Below are positions 34,008 through 44,244 of a DNA stretch of 64,000 nt, in pieces; position 1 is the stretch's first letter, and each line of letters opens with the position of its first letter. The stretch spans positions 1 to 64,000 of the forward strand of contig DAHUYW010000004.1 in the NCBI GenBank assembly GCA_027306915.1, given 5' to 3'. The notes below the pieces were generated by a model. That model was given only the letters and a program-made list of their open reading frames with translations. It was not told the origin of the DNA and did no database searches. The DNA is from Spirochaetales bacterium. GTDB lineage: Bacteria; Spirochaetota; Spirochaetia; DAHUYW01. The translations under genes were made by a program, and so were the position numbers.

Positions 34008-34222
34008 GCCTGAAAGAGGTCGATCTTACCGGCGGCGAGTCCGTCTACTGCATCAACCGCTCTCAGCTGAAGCGGGCCTTCGATCTCGTTCAAGCCAACC
34101 CCGCAAGCGGGGCGAAGATAAACGCCCTGCTCGAGCAGATCGAGCAGGACTTCGATCGAAACGAGCGCGCCGCCCTCTCCTTCATCCTGGTCGACCGGCT
34201 GCTCAAGAGCCGGACCAAGTAG
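34004..34222 (+). CDS. Small unknown protein coupled to the Fe-S carrier gene
   Basis: A 72-residue protein beginning within the stop codon of the A-type carrier gene (ATGA overlap), so it is surely co-translated. It is predicted to be mostly helical: RSQLKRAFDLVQANP, then GAKINALLEQIEQDFDRNERAALSFILVDRLLKSR. There is one Cys (VYCINRSQ). It is not recognised as a known family. Its fixed position suggests an accessory role with the Fe-S carrier, which is inference. Confidence 0.75.
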   Translation: MSLKEVDLTGGESVYCINRSQLKRAFDLVQANPASGAKINALLEQIEQDFDRNERAALSFILVDRLLKSRTK

Positions 34223-34300
34223 CGTCGGCCCCGGGCCTTCGCCCGGGCGCCCCGCGCGTCGGTTTCCCACCGTGGGCCGGCCGCCGAAGCGAGGCACATC

Positions 34301-35992
34301 GTGAGACTTCGCAGCCTTTGCATCGCCGCGGCCGCGCTCCTCTTCGCCGCGACCTCGCTCGCCCTTGCGCTTCCGGAGGCTCCCCCCGGGGTGAGCCCCG
34401 AGCGCCTCGCAAACCTTTCCCGGGGCATCAATCTCGACGACTACTTCACGACCTACGCCGATCCCCAGCACTTTCGATTCCGCTCGAAGGCGGCGGACTT
34501 CGCGCTCATCAAGCGGATGGGCTTCACCTTCTGCCGCCTGCCGATGGACCCGGCCTACTTCTTCGATGAAGCGCACCCTCGGAGGCTCCGAGCGGACATC
34601 GCCTACGTCGACGAGGCGGTGAAGATGATCCTCGCCGCCGGGCTCTCGGTCATCGTCGATCCGATCCATGCCGCCTCGAGCGAGCCCGCCTTCGACCAGG
34701 GGCTGTCGACCGACCCGCGCTTTGTGGAGAAGATCGCGCTCTACTGGCAGGCGGTCGCCCGCCGCTACGCCGTCCTCGACCCCAACCATGTCTTCTTCGA
34801 GATCATGAACGAGCCGCATGCCTCCGCCTACCACCGCGTCCTCCCCGGCTGGTGGCCGCCGGTGCAGGAACGCCTTGCGCGCGCCATTCGTGCGGTCGCC
34901 CCGCAGAATACCCTCATCGCCACCGGAGAGGAATGGGGCAGCATCGACGGCCTTCTCGCCATTCGACCCCTTCCGGATCCCGATGTTGTCTACAGCTTCC
35001 ATTTCTATGACCCACTCACTTTCACGCACCAGGGGGCAAGCTGGACTGGCAAGGCGCGCTCCGAGCTGTCGGGTATCCCCTATCCCTCGAGCCCGCGGGA
35101 GGTGGGCGCGGCCGTTGCCAGGCTGTCCGACCCCCGCGCGCGCGCTCTCGTGAGCGAGTACGGGAGGCAGCGGTGGAACATTGAACGGATTCGCGAGCGG
35201 ATCGACCGCGCAGTCGCCTGGGCGCACCGATGGGGAGTCCCGCTCATTTGTGGGGAGTTCGGGGTGTACAGGAGGGTCGCCCCGCCAGTAGCCCGTGACC
35301 GCTGGATTCGCGACGTCCGCTCGGTCCTCGAGGCGCACCACATCGGGTGGGCAACGTGGGACTACGACGCGGGATTCGGGATCGTGAGCTACGCCTACCC
35401 CGCCCAAAAGTCCGGAAGAATCGTCGACGAGCGCACGCTTCAGGCGCTCGGCCTGCCCTCGGTCCGACCCTCTTCGATCGAGTCGCCGATCACCCGCTTC
35501 GAGGAGCGCCAGAGCGACGCCCTCTCCCTCCCGATCGCGTGGTGGGGCCCCCTGTGGACTCGCGACCGAAACGGAGGCATCCTCACGATCGAGTCCGCGA
35601 CAGGTCCCTCGGAGCCCACCACCCGGCCTACCCCGCCCTTTCCCGCCCCGGTGACGGATATCGTCGCGCGCGTCGACCACACAGGGGCACGAGACTGGGA
35701 GCTCGGCCCAAGGCTCGCTCTTGCGGTTCACCCCGGGGAGCGGCTGCGTCTCACGGCGTGGGCGTGGATCGAGGGGAAAGGGGACTGCACGCTTCAGGCG
35801 GTGGCCTACGATACGGCCGACAAGGTGGTAAGCTGGTCGCTTGGGTCGGCCTCGCCCAAACTTCGAAGGGTCTGGGACGCCCTCGACTCCGAGATCGTCG
35901 TGCCGCGCGGGGTGACGAGGATCGAGCCGAGGTGGTCGGGGACGGGCCCCGCCGTCATGTGGCTCACCGGAATGCGGCTCGTGCGGCAGTAG
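34301..35992 (+). CDS. Secreted GH5-family glycoside hydrolase
   Basis: A 563-residue exported enzyme, probably an endo-glucanase or mannanase. The start is GTG at 34301; residues 1-22 are a signal peptide (hydrophobic core AAAALLFAATSLALA). The catalytic domain (about 30-375) has RGINLDDYF, FCRLPMDP and the two catalytic Glu: acid/base in FEIMNEPHAS and nucleophile in LICGEFGVYRR; Trp in WATWDYDAGFG closes the barrel. The last 170 residues form a beta-rich, Pro-flanked domain that may bind carbohydrate. It fits the polysaccharide-degrading theme of the right side of the window. The 130-base gap after it shows nothing clear. Confidence 0.88.
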   Translation: MRLRSLCIAAAALLFAATSLALALPEAPPGVSPERLANLSRGINLDDYFTTYADPQHFRFRSKAADFALIKRMGFTFCRLPMDPAYFFDEAHPRRLRADIAYVDEAVKMILAAGLSVIVDPIHAASSEPAFDQGLSTDPRFVEKIALYWQAVARRYAVLDPNHVFFEIMNEPHASAYHRVLPGWWPPVQERLARAIRAVAPQNTLIATGEEWGSIDGLLAIRPLPDPDVVYSFHFYDPLTFTHQGASWTGKARSELSGIPYPSSPREVGAAVARLSDPRARALVSEYGRQRWNIERIRERIDRAVAWAHRWGVPLICGEFGVYRRVAPPVARDRWIRDVRSVLEAHHIGWATWDYDAGFGIVSYAYPAQKSGRIVDERTLQALGLPSVRPSSIESPITRFEERQSDALSLPIAWWGPLWTRDRNGGILTIESATGPSEPTTRPTPPFPAPVTDIVARVDHTGARDWELGPRLALAVHPGERLRLTAWAWIEGKGDCTLQAVAYDTADKVVSWSLGSASPKLRRVWDALDSEIVVPRGVTRIEPRWSGTGPAVMWLTGMRLVRQ

Positions 35993-36122
35993 CCGGACGA
36001 AAAACCATGCCGGACGGCGATCGCCGCGGGCGGCTGCGGCGCAGGCGACGAAGGCAGCTGCGGATCAGGCACCGACGCCGGCCGCGGCATGGAAGCACGG
36101 GCCGCACCCGCAGGAGGCCGCC

Positions 36123-36995
36123 CTACCGTACGGACTCCCAAAAGGCGCGGATATGCGCCGAGGCGAGCTTTCTGCGCGCGACGCACGCCCCGACCGTGTA
36201 GGGGTCAAGGCTGGGGTTCACGTCGATGACCCGGACCGCGAGCGCGGGACCCTTTTCCACCACCAGCTCGGGCACCACCCCGACCCCGCAGCCAAGCCCG
36301 ACCATGGCCAGGATTGCCTCGTTGCCCGAGACCTGGGCGTAGATGCGAGGCGCCAGCCCGAGCGCGTGGAACCATGTGTCGACCCGCTTGCGAGCCAGTC
36401 CCCGCTCCGAGAGGACCATCGGAACCTCCGCCCAGGGGATCGGCCGCCTTTCGACAAGCTCGGAGACTACGCAGGGGAAGCTCGGTGCGATGAAGACGAG
36501 GGGGGTGCGGGTGATAGTCCGAAACTCCAGCCCCTCGGAAAGCCCCTCGGGGCGGGCCGCCACGGCGATGTCGGCCTCCCCTTCCTGGACGCGCTGGACG
36601 GCGAGCGCCTCGTCGCCGGTCTGAAGCTTGAGGTGGATCTCGGGGAAGGCCTTGCGGAAACGGGCGATGATGTCGGGCAGAATGCTGTAGCAGGCGGTGA
36701 CCGAGCAGTAAAGGCTGATCTCTCCGCGCAGGGTTCCCGACCTTGTCTCGAAGGCCTCCCGGACACCGGCAAGGCGGTCGAGCATCTCCACCGCGTAGTC
36801 GCGCATGAGCACCCCGGCGGGGGTTAGCTGTACGGTCCGATTGTCGCGGATGAAGAGGGGCTCTCCGATCTCCTCCTCGAGACGCTTGATCTGCCGGCTC
36901 AAGGCCGAGGGGCTTATGTTGCACTCTCGGCTCGTGCGGCTGAAGCTCAAGGTGACTGCGAGGTGGGTGAAGTTCTTGAGGGCGAAGGTATCCAC
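36123..36995 (-). CDS. ilvY: LysR-family regulator IlvY
   Basis: A 290-residue LysR-type regulator. The N-terminal winged helix (LAVTLSFSRTSRECNISPSA, LSRQIKRLEEEIGEPLF) and the effector domain (RGEISLYCSVTACYSILP, VGLGCGVGVVPELVVEKG) match IlvY, the acetolactate-responsive activator of ilvC. The start is GTG at 36995 with AAGGAG 5 bases upstream; the extension to 37157 overlaps the carbonic anhydrase gene. It follows that gene by 20 bases on the same strand and is near the divergent ilvC, which supports the name. Confidence 0.9.
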   Translation of the reverse strand: MDTFALKNFTHLAVTLSFSRTSRECNISPSALSRQIKRLEEEIGEPLFIRDNRTVQLTPAGVLMRDYAVEMLDRLAGVREAFETRSGTLRGEISLYCSVTACYSILPDIIARFRKAFPEIHLKLQTGDEALAVQRVQEGEADIAVAARPEGLSEGLEFRTITRTPLVFIAPSFPCVVSELVERRPIPWAEVPMVLSERGLARKRVDTWFHALGLAPRIYAQVSGNEAILAMVGLGCGVGVVPELVVEKGPALAVRVIDVNPSLDPYTVGACVARRKLASAHIRAFWESVR

Positions 36996-37015
36996 GTAGC
37001 TCCTTCCGGCCCCTC

Positions 37016-37660
37016 CTAGGGCTCGAGAATCGTCGCCTTCGCGTAGGAGGCGGCAAGCTCCTCCTCGCTCGCCCCGGAGACCTCGAGGTTTCGCAGCAGT
37101 CCGTCGGAGATGGAGTAGATAAGCCCGTGCAGGGCCAGGGCATGCCCCTGCGCCCATGCCTGGCGGACGATCGTGGTGCGGCTCACGTTCATGAGCTGCT
37201 CGATCACATTGAGCTCGGCGAGCCTATCCCATCGCTCCCGCTCGGTCGAGATACGCGCAAGATGGCCCTCGTGCTTGTGCATGACGTCCTGAATGTGTCG
37301 CAGCCAGTTGTCGATGAGCCCGAGCTCCCGATTCTCGAGCGCCGCGCGGATCGCTCCGCAGCCGTAGTGGCCGCACACGATAATGTTCTTGACCTGGAGC
37401 ACTCCGACTGCGTAGTGGATAACCGAGAGGCAGTTGAGGTCCGTGTGAGCCGCGACGTTCCCGACGTTGCGATGCACGAAGAGCTGTCCCGGCATGAGGT
37501 CGACTATCTGATTTGCCGGTACCCTCGAGTCCGAGCAGCCGATCCACAGGTAGGCCGGCGACTGCTGCTTTGCCAGTTTCTCGAAGAAACCGGGATCCTC
37601 CGACTCGACCCGCTTTGCCCAGGCACGGTTGCCATCGAAGAGCTCGTCCAATCCACGCAC
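37016..37660 (-). CDS. can: Beta-class carbonic anhydrase
   Basis: A 214-residue zinc enzyme converting CO2 and bicarbonate. Zinc ligands are visible: Cys with the Asp-Arg dyad in IGCSDSRVPA, then His and Cys in VCGHYGCGAIRAA. The sequence tracks the E. coli Can type closely (EDPGFFEKLAKQQSPAYLWIG, HTDLNCLSVIHYAVGVL). The start is GTG at 37660 with GAGGAGG; a further upstream ATG at 37678 is less likely. It sits between ilvY and ilvC, an unusual insertion into a classic divergent pair, and is probably co-transcribed with ilvY. Confidence 0.95.
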   Translation of the reverse strand: MRGLDELFDGNRAWAKRVESEDPGFFEKLAKQQSPAYLWIGCSDSRVPANQIVDLMPGQLFVHRNVGNVAAHTDLNCLSVIHYAVGVLQVKNIIVCGHYGCGAIRAALENRELGLIDNWLRHIQDVMHKHEGHLARISTERERWDRLAELNVIEQLMNVSRTTIVRQAWAQGHALALHGLIYSISDGLLRNLEVSGASEEELAASYAKATILEP

Positions 37661-37697
37661 CTCGCCTCCTCGGCGCATATTGCGCCATTGGCAACAC

Positions 37698-39241
<1,544 letters not shown>

Positions 39242-39315
39242 CAGACTACGCTTCTATACTGTTCTCGAGCGATGCGGTCCGGCGACCAGCTTCGGTCCGC
39301 AGTCCCAACACGGAG

Positions 39316-39337
39316 GGGCCGGCGAGAACGCCGGCCC
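39316..39337 (+). terminator. GC hairpin between ilvC and the MFS gene
   Basis: GGGCCGGCG and CGCCGGCCC form a perfect 9-bp stem around an AGAA loop, 75 bases after the ilvC stop. The following bases (GCATTGTTATGTT) are only mildly T-rich. It may end ilvC transcription. It ends 8 bases before the MFS start codon, so it could also hide that start. Confidence 0.5.
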
Positions 39338-39345
39338 GCATTGTT

Positions 39346-40542
39346 ATGTTGAGCTCATGGAATAGGGAAATCACCGTCCTCAGCATCTCCCGCGTGGCTC
39401 GTAGCATAGCCGCCGGGATGATAAGTGTCGCCTTTCCCTACTACATCCTGACGACGCTCAAGTATGGGGCCTTCGTGATCGGAATGATCTACGTGAGCGC
39501 GACTATCGCGACCGCGGTCCTTGGGCTCTTTTTCGGCATGCTCACCGACCTGTGGGGCAGAAAGGGCTCGCTCATTATCGCGAGCCTCCTGCTCCCCGTG
39601 AGCTCGATCATGGTCTATCTCTCCGGCAGCCTTTGGGTGATCTTTCCCGCGGCGATGCTCGGCGGCTATTCGGCAACCGGCTCCCTCGCGGGAGGCGGGG
39701 TCGGCGGAGTCGTCGCCCCGATCCAGAACGCCGTCCTCACCGGGCTCACCTCGGAAAAGGACCGGACGAAGTACTTCTCGTTTCTCACCTTCCTCTCCGG
39801 AGTCACTGCGGCAGTGGGCTCCCTTCTTTCGAGACTGCTTGACGTGCGGGAGATATTCGCCGCGGCGACCTTGGTCTCCGTGCTGGGGGTGCTCGTCCTC
39901 GTCGTGCTCCGGGCACCGGCGCACAGGGGAAAGATCAACCGCCTGAACGCGCGGCTCACGATCGGCAAGTTCACCCTCACGGGGATGCTGAACGGCTTCT
40001 CGCAGGGGCTCGTCGTGCCCTTCCTCATCCCCTTCTTCGTGCTCGTGTACCATCTCCCCAAGTCCGAGATGGCGGTCTATGCATTCGTGGGCGGGCTGCT
40101 CGGATCGCTCTCGCTTCTCGCGGCACCGTTTCTCGAAAAGAGGCTCGGCTTCGTGAAGAGCATTATCTGGACCCGCGGGCTCGGCGCGCTCCTCTTCATA
40201 GCCTTCCCGATCGTGCGCCTCCTTCCGGTCTCTATTATCATCTACGTCATCGGACCCTCGCTTCGCGTCATGGCGCTGCCGATCCAGCAATCCGAGATGA
40301 CGAAGCGGGTGGACGACGATGAGATCGGCCGGGCCCTCGGGATAAATCAGGTCGCCCGGCTCGCCTCCTCCTCGACCGGTACGGGCTTGAGCGGATTCCT
40401 CATGGATACCCCCGCGTTCGGGGTGCCTTTCTGGACCTACGGCCTGATCATGGCGATCAACCTCTACCTCTACGTGCGGTTCTTCGGCTCCCGAAGCGCT
40501 CGTCCCGATCCCGGCCCGGCCCGGAGGTCAAATTCCGACTAG
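39346..40542 (+). CDS. Major facilitator superfamily transporter
   Basis: A 398-residue membrane protein with about 12 hydrophobic segments. The loop 2-3 motif GMLTDLWGRKGSLI is clear, and the middle cytoplasmic loop is basic (APAHRGKINRLNARLTIGKF). Substrate unknown. The annotated ATG has no ribosome site; it lies 8 bases after a strong hairpin, and a TTG one codon downstream is an alternative. Homologous start regions (SWNREITVLSISRVARS) support this frame from the beginning. It does not obviously belong with ilvC. Confidence 0.88.
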   Translation: MLSSWNREITVLSISRVARSIAAGMISVAFPYYILTTLKYGAFVIGMIYVSATIATAVLGLFFGMLTDLWGRKGSLIIASLLLPVSSIMVYLSGSLWVIFPAAMLGGYSATGSLAGGGVGGVVAPIQNAVLTGLTSEKDRTKYFSFLTFLSGVTAAVGSLLSRLLDVREIFAAATLVSVLGVLVLVVLRAPAHRGKINRLNARLTIGKFTLTGMLNGFSQGLVVPFLIPFFVLVYHLPKSEMAVYAFVGGLLGSLSLLAAPFLEKRLGFVKSIIWTRGLGALLFIAFPIVRLLPVSIIIYVIGPSLRVMALPIQQSEMTKRVDDDEIGRALGINQVARLASSSTGTGLSGFLMDTPAFGVPFWTYGLIMAINLYLYVRFFGSRSARPDPGPARRSNSD

Positions 40543-40555
40543 CCGAAGTACGCGG

Positions 40556-40614
40556 GTACCCCGCAGGATAAGTACCAAAGAGGTACCTGTGTAATCTTGT
40601 TCCCCTTGAGTACC
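40556..40614 (+). promoter_or_regulatory. Four GTACC repeats upstream of the first sugar ABC operon
   Basis: GTACC occurs at 40556, 40572, 40583 and 40610 in the 124-base gap, the first inside the short dyad GCGGG-TAC-CCCGC (40552-40564) and the third as palindromic GGTACC. They surround a possible TAATCT -10. This looks like a multi-site operator for the importer operon that follows. Confidence 0.4.
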
Positions 40615-40666
40615 CCTTCTATCATTTCCATCATCAAGCCTATCAAAAAGATGGAGGTTTCGCGGA

Positions 40667-42340
40667 ATGAAACATACGAATCGGTTTCTTGTCGCGTTTT
40701 TCGTCGTCGCGCTTGTCGGCGCTGCGGCGGCCTTTGCGGGGGGCTCGAAGGAAAAGCAGTCTGCCTCGGCGCCGCAGCAAGGCGGCGGCCAGGTGGCCAC
40801 GAGCATGCAGCAGCTTATGCTCTCCTCGGCCGACCAGGCCTTCCAGGAGTCGTCCAAGGGAACACCCAACGCCGACTGGAAGGGCAAGAGCTTTACGGTA
40901 GCGACCCTCGCGTCGGGGCCGAACGGCGCCATCTCCGGACCGCTTTACTTCTGGAAGCCCTACTTCGAGAAGATGACGGGAGCTACCTACAACGTCGTCG
41001 AGATTCCCTTCGGCGATCTGCAGGCCAAGATCGAAACGGACTTCGCTTCGGGCGCCGGCCAGTACGACGCGGTCGTGGGAGCGCAGTTCATGATGGGCGA
41101 CTATGTCGCGCACGACTGGATCCTACCCATCGACAAGTACCTGAACGACCCGAGCTATCCGGCGCAGATACTCGACGCGATAGCGCCGGCGTACAAGGCG
41201 CTCGACCAGTACGGCGGTCACTGGTACGCCTTCAACAACGACCACGACGGGATGATTCTCTACTACCGCAGCGATCTCTTCAGCGATCCGAAGTGGCAGC
41301 AGCAGTTCCAGGCCAAGTACGGCTATCCCCTACCCAACCCACCTCAAACCTGGTCGCAGCTCGTGGACGTCGCCAGCTTCTTTAACACCGTGGAGTGGAA
41401 CGGGCCCGGTAAGCCCCATCAAGGCATCGCACTGCACCTAAAGGTCGGCGAGCAGGGCTTCTTTGACTTCCTTTCGATCGCAGCCCCCTACGTCGTAAGC
41501 GCCGCGCCCGGCGAGAATCCGCGGGCCGTCACGCAGCACCACAACATCTTTTGGTTCGATCCGACGACCATGAAGCCGCTCATCAACACCCAGCCCTTCT
41601 TGAAGGCGCTCGAAACGGAGATCGCCCTCTACAAGGCGGGCTCTCCGGCTCAAATCTCCTGGGCGCTCGGCGAGGCATGGAACGCCTTCCTCTCCGGCCA
41701 GGCGGCGATGACCTACTCCTTTGGGGACGTCACCCCGCTCGCCGAGTCCGCGGCGAACTCGCTCATCAAGGGAAAGGTTGGAGCCGCTCCGACGCCCGGA
41801 TCGACTGAGGTCTGGGACTTTGCCACCAGCCAGTGGGACAAGCTCTCCAAGGTCAACCTTGTCGGGAACGTCGACGGGGCAAGCTGGAGCGGCGTCATCT
41901 CCAAGCACGCCAAGAACCCAGATCTGGTCGCCTACTTTCTCGCCTGGCAGGGCACGGCTGCCATCAACCACTGGAACACCACCTGGGGCTTCACCGGAAT
42001 CAACCCGGGAACTAAGTTCGACTTCTTCCCGCCCTTCGGCACGGCGAAGCTTTCGGATTATGTGAACGCGGGGTACAACGAACAGGATGCGCTTGCCTAC
42101 GTCAACTCCTGGCAGGAGCAGGACTTCCAGTATCCCTTGCAGCTCCCCTACCTCCGCATACCGGGCACTCCCGACTACCTCGAGAGCCTCGATATCCACC
42201 TCTCCGAGGCCCTCTCGGGCCAGGTAAGCCCCCAGGAGGCGTTGAATCGCATCGCCTCGGACTGGAACCGGATCACCGATCGGCTTGGCCGGCAGCAGCA
42301 GTTGTCCTTCTATCAGCAGGCCATTGGATTCAACCAGTAG
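40667..42340 (+). CDS. Sugar ABC transporter substrate-binding protein (large form)
   Basis: A 557-residue exported binding protein. The signal peptide ends at AFAGGSKEKQ, a spirochaetal pattern; there is no lipobox Cys, so it is probably a periplasmic protein cleaved by signal peptidase I. The mature part shows family-1 extracellular solute-binding features: AKIETDFASGAGQYDAVVGAQ, the hinge-side WYAFNNDHDGMILYYRSDLF, and EAWNAFLSGQAAMTYSFGDV. At about 530 mature residues it is larger than the usual 400-430, like GlpV-type and some oligosaccharide binders. It has GGAGG before the ATG. Two permease genes follow after a hairpin; no ATPase gene is present. Confidence 0.9.
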   Translation: MKHTNRFLVAFFVVALVGAAAAFAGGSKEKQSASAPQQGGGQVATSMQQLMLSSADQAFQESSKGTPNADWKGKSFTVATLASGPNGAISGPLYFWKPYFEKMTGATYNVVEIPFGDLQAKIETDFASGAGQYDAVVGAQFMMGDYVAHDWILPIDKYLNDPSYPAQILDAIAPAYKALDQYGGHWYAFNNDHDGMILYYRSDLFSDPKWQQQFQAKYGYPLPNPPQTWSQLVDVASFFNTVEWNGPGKPHQGIALHLKVGEQGFFDFLSIAAPYVVSAAPGENPRAVTQHHNIFWFDPTTMKPLINTQPFLKALETEIALYKAGSPAQISWALGEAWNAFLSGQAAMTYSFGDVTPLAESAANSLIKGKVGAAPTPGSTEVWDFATSQWDKLSKVNLVGNVDGASWSGVISKHAKNPDLVAYFLAWQGTAAINHWNTTWGFTGINPGTKFDFFPPFGTAKLSDYVNAGYNEQDALAYVNSWQEQDFQYPLQLPYLRIPGTPDYLESLDIHLSEALSGQVSPQEALNRIASDWNRITDRLGRQQQLSFYQQAIGFNQ

Positions 42341-42361
42341 CAACGACAGCAGGGGAATCGA

Positions 42362-42391
42362 GGGCGGCGCCAGGAGAACTGAGCGCCGCCC
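42362..42391 (+). promoter_or_regulatory. Intercistronic hairpin after the first binding-protein gene
   Basis: GGGCGGCGC and GCGCCGCCC form a 9-bp stem, with an inner CAG/CTG pairing, 21 bases after the stop and 36 before the permease ATG. No T-run follows, so it more likely stabilises the upstream mRNA or attenuates than terminates fully. Confidence 0.6.
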
Positions 42392-42427
42392 TTCCCTTCG
42401 ACAGGCTTCGGGAGGCCGACAGCGACC

Positions 42428-43327
42428 ATGAGAGCCAACGAGATAGGCGGGGCACAGCAGCCCCGCAAGAGAACGCCCGGAATGGCGCGAGCCTGGGGAT
42501 TCACGGCACCGGGGATGACCTGGGTGTTCGCCTTCACGATTTTTCCGCTCCTCTATACCATCTACATCTCCTTCACCTCGACGACGCTCAAGGGCAACGT
42601 CTTTGCGGGTCTCAACAACTACGCCGAGATCTTCACGGACTACCGCTTTTGGTCCGCATTCCGGGTCACCCTGATCTTTGTAGTCTGCTCGGTCCTCACC
42701 ACCGTCGTGCTCGGGCTTCTCATCGCGCTCGTGCTCAACCGCATTGTCCGGGGGGTCAAGCTCTTCCGCTCCCTGTCGATCCTTCCCCTTTTTGCGGCCC
42801 CGGTCGCGCTGGGCTACCTCGGCATGACGATCTTTTACGAGCAGGGCGGGCCAATCAACAACCTTCTCACCTTCGTCGGGTTGGGCTCGGTGCCGTGGCT
42901 GTCGAACCCTCGATGGGCTTTGGTCTCCGTCCTCGCGGTAGACGCCTGGCAGTGGACTCCCTTCGTATTCCTCGTCATGCTCGCCGCCCTGCAGAGCGTT
43001 CCCCCGGATCTCTACGAGGTGGCGACTCTCGACTCGGCGTCGGGCTGGCAGCAATTCACCCGAATAACTCTGCCCCTTGTGCGTGCCCCACTCGGGACGG
43101 TTGTCATCCTCCGCTTCGTCGAGGCATTCAAGATCTTCGACATCCCCTTCACCCTCACCAACGGAGGCCCCGGCATTGCGACGAGGACGCTTACCTACGA
43201 CATCTACACGACGGCGCTGCGCAATCAGAACTTCGGGTACAGCGCGGCAATGGCGGTGGTCATGTTGATCATCGTTCTCATTGTGACTTTCATCTTCTTC
43301 CGCTCCTACGGCGACATCTACGATTAA
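42428..43327 (+). CDS. Sugar ABC transporter permease (MalF-like)
   Basis: A 299-residue inner-membrane permease of the CUT1 sugar family with six hydrophobic segments. The ATPase-contact EAA loop reads YEVATLDSASGWQQFTRITLPLVRA and carries the conserved Gly. The late motif FKIFDIPFTLTNGGPGIATRTL is typical of the first permease. The start ATG at 42428 follows the hairpin; its N-terminal tail is cytoplasmic and basic. It pairs with the next gene (10 bases) and the binding protein upstream. Confidence 0.92.
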   Translation: MRANEIGGAQQPRKRTPGMARAWGFTAPGMTWVFAFTIFPLLYTIYISFTSTTLKGNVFAGLNNYAEIFTDYRFWSAFRVTLIFVVCSVLTTVVLGLLIALVLNRIVRGVKLFRSLSILPLFAAPVALGYLGMTIFYEQGGPINNLLTFVGLGSVPWLSNPRWALVSVLAVDAWQWTPFVFLVMLAALQSVPPDLYEVATLDSASGWQQFTRITLPLVRAPLGTVVILRFVEAFKIFDIPFTLTNGGPGIATRTLTYDIYTTALRNQNFGYSAAMAVVMLIIVLIVTFIFFRSYGDIYD

Positions 43328-43337
43328 AGAGGAGCCC

Positions 43338-44210
43338 ATGACTATGCACGGCATTTCTTCAAAGCGCAGACCGCGAGCACGCATCGCGAAGGTGGCAATA
43401 GGCGTCGTGGTCGCCCTTGTCATGCTCTGGGTCCTTTTCCCCTTCTACTGGGCCGTCATTACTTCGCTAAAAAAGCCGATAGACGTGTTTCGCCTTGCCT
43501 TTATCCCATGGCTCCAGTTCTCTCCCACGCTCACCAACTGGCGGTCGGAGCTTATCGATCGCGGAAGCACCATCTTCGGCGGACTCGGTAACAGCTTCAT
43601 CATAGGAATCGGGGCGGCATTCGTGGCGGTCATCCTCGGTACGCTCGCCGGCTACGGCCTCTCTCGCTTCCGCTACCGTGGCTGGCGCAACCGCGACATC
43701 GCCTTCTGGTTTCTCTCGCAGCGCTTTCTTCCGCCCGCGGCGACTATCATCCCGTTTTTTCTCTTCGCGCAGACGTTGCATCTCCTCGACACAAGGCTCA
43801 TCTTAGTAATTGCGAACGCAACCTTCACGATGCCCTTCGCGGTCCTTCTCACCCGAGATGCCTTCAAGGCGGTGCCAGAGGAGCTCGAGGAGGCGGCGCG
43901 AGTCGACGGGGCAAGCTACCTGACATCCTTTTTTCGCATCGCTCTGCCCCTTGCTGCGCCGACCCTTGTCGCGGCTGGAATCATAGCCTTCGCCTTCTCG
44001 TGGAATGAGTTCCTTTTTGCATTCGTGCTCTCCTACACCAGAGCGGTTCCCATGAGCGTGGTGATCGCCGGAACGCAGGACGTGATGGGGGTTCAGTTCT
44101 GGTACGTTTCGACAAGGCTGCTTCTAGCCATCATACCGCCGGCCATCGTCGTGCTCATCGTTCAGCGCTACATCGTACGAGGCCTGACCCTCGGCGCGGT
44201 GAAGGGATAG
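43338..44210 (+). CDS. Sugar ABC transporter permease (MalG-like)
   Basis: A 290-residue CUT1 permease. Six hydrophobic segments, the EAA loop EELEEAARVDGASYLTSFFRIALPLAAPT, and the late FAFSWNEFLFAFVLS motif place it as the second permease subunit. It has AGAGGAG before the ATG. The segment SQRFLPPAATIIPFFLF is characteristic of this subgroup. The operon ends here, and a sensor kinase gene with its own -10 follows 34 bases later, so import and signalling may be functionally linked. Confidence 0.92.
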   Translation: MTMHGISSKRRPRARIAKVAIGVVVALVMLWVLFPFYWAVITSLKKPIDVFRLAFIPWLQFSPTLTNWRSELIDRGSTIFGGLGNSFIIGIGAAFVAVILGTLAGYGLSRFRYRGWRNRDIAFWFLSQRFLPPAATIIPFFLFAQTLHLLDTRLILVIANATFTMPFAVLLTRDAFKAVPEELEEAARVDGASYLTSFFRIALPLAAPTLVAAGIIAFAFSWNEFLFAFVLSYTRAVPMSVVIAGTQDVMGVQFWYVSTRLLLAIIPPAIVVLIVQRYIVRGLTLGAVKG

Positions 44211-44232
44211 GAGGACCGGCCGGGATCGGTGC

Positions 44233-44238
44233 TATAAT
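44233..44238 (+). promoter_or_regulatory. -10 TATAAT of the histidine kinase gene (predicted leaderless)
   Basis: A perfect TATAAT ends 6 bases before the GTG at 44245, so transcription would begin on that codon. No -35 consensus and no nearby ribosome site; an AGGAGG 30 bases upstream is too far. Confidence 0.55.
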
Positions 44239-44244
44239 GGCAAC

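Noticed and set aside
41438..43423. 661-residue minus-strand ORF opposite the first importer operon
   Set aside because: It covers parts of three conserved plus-strand genes and is charge-rich without domains.
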